From the NCBI GenBank assembly GCA_037132015.1, contig JBAXPW010000028.1, positions 1 to 16,813 of the forward strand: a DNA stretch of 16,813 nt, written 5' to 3'. The stretch is from JBAXPW01 sp037132015 (GTDB lineage: Bacteria; Patescibacteriota; Microgenomatia; UBA1406; GWC2-37-13). The notes under the pieces were generated by a model. It did no database searches and was not told where the DNA came from. It was given only the letters and a program-made list of their open reading frames with translations. Positions 16,401 to 16,813 of the stretch are shown here, one piece after another. The number at the start of each line of letters is the position of its first letter. Positions within the stretch are counted from its first letter, which is position 1. Position numbers and translations under genes: made by a program.

Positions 16401-16651
16401 TTTTCAAAACAAAGCTCTATTGGATATCGCGATTGTCCGAAGTGAATTCCATCAAATTCAAGAGAAAATTTCTTTCCTGTGTAATCCTCTATTGGAAAGA
16501 ACTCCTTTAGAATTAAGGGTAATTCTACTTCAAGGAAGTGCTTCCATGAAGTCTTCTGAACCTCAATAAGATCGAACTCATCGAGCTCTCTCTCTGCGGT
16601 TCCAAGTAATAACTCTTTAGGGGGGGTTGAGTTATGTTTTGCTGTATTCAT
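13439..16651 (-). CDS. rpoB: RNA polymerase subunit beta
   Basis: This is the beta subunit of bacterial RNA polymerase, 1070 residues, shorter than the 1342 of E. coli because lineage-specific insertions are absent. Landmarks are NMTDRGTFIINGIERAIINQ from 118, the rifampicin region SQLSTIVDQTNPLAEVDNL from 390, RSPEGPNIGVV at 443-453, GRHGNKGVIARVLPEHDMP from 851, and the C-terminal GGKSQMGGQRFGEMEVWALE from 989. Aligned to E. coli, the rifampicin contacts Gln513, His526 and Ser531 are Thr394, Asn407 and Thr412. It is the first gene of the operon, with a strong promoter upstream and a leader of roughly 58 nt. The ATG follows CCCCAG with no ribosome-binding motif. Confidence 0.98.
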   Translation of the reverse strand: MNTAKHNSTPPKELLLGTAERELDEFDLIEVQKTSWKHFLEVELPLILKEFFPIEDYTGKKFSLEFDGIHFGQSRYPIELCFEKKLTYDAPVYATLKLTNKKTGTEKTQDVYFFNLPNMTDRGTFIINGIERAIINQIVRSPGIYFTAEIDKSTGLTLYNAEIRPYIGAWIDFTINKHGLIEIKVNKKRKLLASVFLRLFDGESTNSLLQHFSDVDREVFEKYIVPTFKKDRTKNKEEAVLEFYRKMKPGEPLVLDNAYKTLNSMFFDHRRYSLADVGRFKINKKLGLNVEIDHESHLLTKRDVIEAIKYLVNLTKKQGQFDDIDHLGNRRLRTVGELIGMYGVRVGMVRTEKEVKERMSLVASDTQPTPSQIVNSKPIVMAINSFYRTSQLSTIVDQTNPLAEVDNLRRITVGGPGGIEKERASFSIRDIAPSQYGRICPIRSPEGPNIGVVTYMAMYSRVNKYGFLETPYKKVIKEKSAKGTKIKVTDEFVYFQADDEEKYYITSPSVNMSEDGYLLDTTVIARYKGDLTEIPAEKIDFVDVSPRQAIGISAAMIPFLQNDDASRALMGTHMQCQAVPLVRPAAALVGTGMETKISSALGRTVQAPEDGTVTYVDGERVTFKGKSGKEYKYTLERFHRTNKDVCFDQHPAVEPDQKMKKGQILVDGPSSQGGKLGLGQNLVIAYTSLNGLGYEDGFVVSERVVKEDLLTSIACEEFVADLVDTKLGPEELTRDIPNVREEVLANLDKEGMVLMGTNVKGGDILVGKVAPKGERELTAEERLLRAIFGEKAKDVKDTSLRMPYGKRGTVVKVESIDSKKDPNELEPSIMKRIMVTTAQLRKIQVGDKLAGRHGNKGVIARVLPEHDMPYLADGTPVDIIISPLSILARMNLGQLFETLLGLIAKKNNQQISVPVFEKIKEQFIFDELEKLGLPADGKVTLYDGQSGQPFECPVLVGVGYILKLIHMVEDKFHARSVGPYSLVTQQPLGGKSQMGGQRFGEMEVWALESHRVPYTLQEILTIKSDDVRGRTKAFEAIIKGLDIPQSSVPESFHVLLKELNALGLSIDFIS

Positions 16652-16716
16652 CTGGGGATACTTTTATTTGAGAACAAAATAATAGGCCTTTCTGACAAAG
16701 GTTGAAAAACTAATCT

Positions 16717-16745
16717 AATATACTACAGACATATGTATTTGTCAA
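16717..16745 (-). promoter_or_regulatory. Sigma70-type promoter of the rpoB operon
   Basis: On the minus strand TTGACA (16740-16745) is followed, after exactly 17 nt, by TATATT (16717-16722). This is close to the sigma70/SigA consensus and is the best promoter in the window. Initiation near 16710 would give a leader of about 58 nt before rpoB. That leader contains a small 5-bp stem (CCTTT / AAAGG, 16687-16701), too weak to be a terminator. Having its own promoter means rpoB need not depend on an upstream rplJL unit, which is not visible here. Confidence 0.8.
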
Positions 16746-16751
16746 GACAAG

Positions 16752-16813
16752 ATGAGATACGAGTTGCATGGAATTAAGTGTTACCCAACGCGGAATCAGG
16801 TAAGGGTGTTGCA
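16752..16813 (+). CDS. Possible start of a divergent gene (3' partial, 20 codons visible)
   Basis: An ATG at 16752 opens a frame that runs off the window without a stop (begins MRYELHGIKCYPTRNQ). It would be divergent from rpoB, and its start lies only 7 nt from the rpoB -35 box. Twenty codons are too few to recognise a family, and the local GC is somewhat higher than in the neighbouring intergenic DNA. It may be chance. Confidence 0.2.
   Translation, partial: MRYELHGIKCYPTRNQVRVL

Noticed and set aside
1..16813. Recoded TGA (genetic code 25) as in Gracilibacteria or Absconditabacteria
   Set aside because: The long genes are intact with the standard code and contain no in-frame TGA, while TGA ends the toxin gene.
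1..16813. CRISPR array, tRNA, rRNA or insertion sequence
   Set aside because: No spaced direct repeats, cloverleaf-like segments, rRNA motifs or transposase domains were seen on either strand.

Overview
The window looks like low-GC bacterial chromosome from a reduced, non-model lineage, most probably Patescibacteria/CPR (Microgenomates-like). This placement is inferred from the diverged, compact RpoB/RpoC, very tight gene packing, and no visible Shine-Dalgarno motif at any start; no marker gene here proves it. The long genes have no in-frame TGA, and TGA serves as a stop at 511-513, so the standard bacterial code applies. That argues against the TGA=Gly lineages (Gracilibacteria, Absconditabacteria).

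The right two thirds (about 6564-16651, minus strand) is a core information-processing operon in the order rpoB-rpoC-rpsL-rpsG-fusA. A near-consensus sigma70-type promoter lies before rpoB. rpoB and rpoC are 3 nt apart, and the end of rpoC overlaps rpsL by 41 nt. A 119-nt AT-rich gap with its own -10-like element separates rpsG from fusA. A perfect 12-bp hairpin follows fusA. Downstream on the same strand is a calcineurin-like metallophosphoesterase. It converges on an endonuclease III gene, and the two stop codons interlock on a TTAA.

The left third (1-5111) is accessory DNA. It starts with the open end of a secreted or polymorphic toxin carrying a PoNe-type PD-(D/E)XK DNase domain. Its PoNi (DUF1911) immunity gene follows with a 4-nt overlap. 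Next come two very small ORFs and a broken C-terminal remnant of a type III restriction subunit (Res), which runs into the antisense of an MFS transporter gene. Upstream of the MFS gene, on the same strand, is a 719-residue protein combining a DUF262 (GmrSD/ParB-like) domain, an HNH nuclease and a C-terminal AlbA_2 (Schlafen-like) domain. I read it as a probable anti-phage or restriction factor.

Together the left side reads as a conflict island (inter-bacterial toxin/immunity, restriction remnant, DUF262 defence gene) next to the transcription/translation operon. The two most interesting items are the toxin-immunity pair in a probable CPR genome and the DUF262-HNH-AlbA_2 fusion. RpoB also carries non-wild-type residues at the classical rifampicin positions, suggesting intrinsic resistance.
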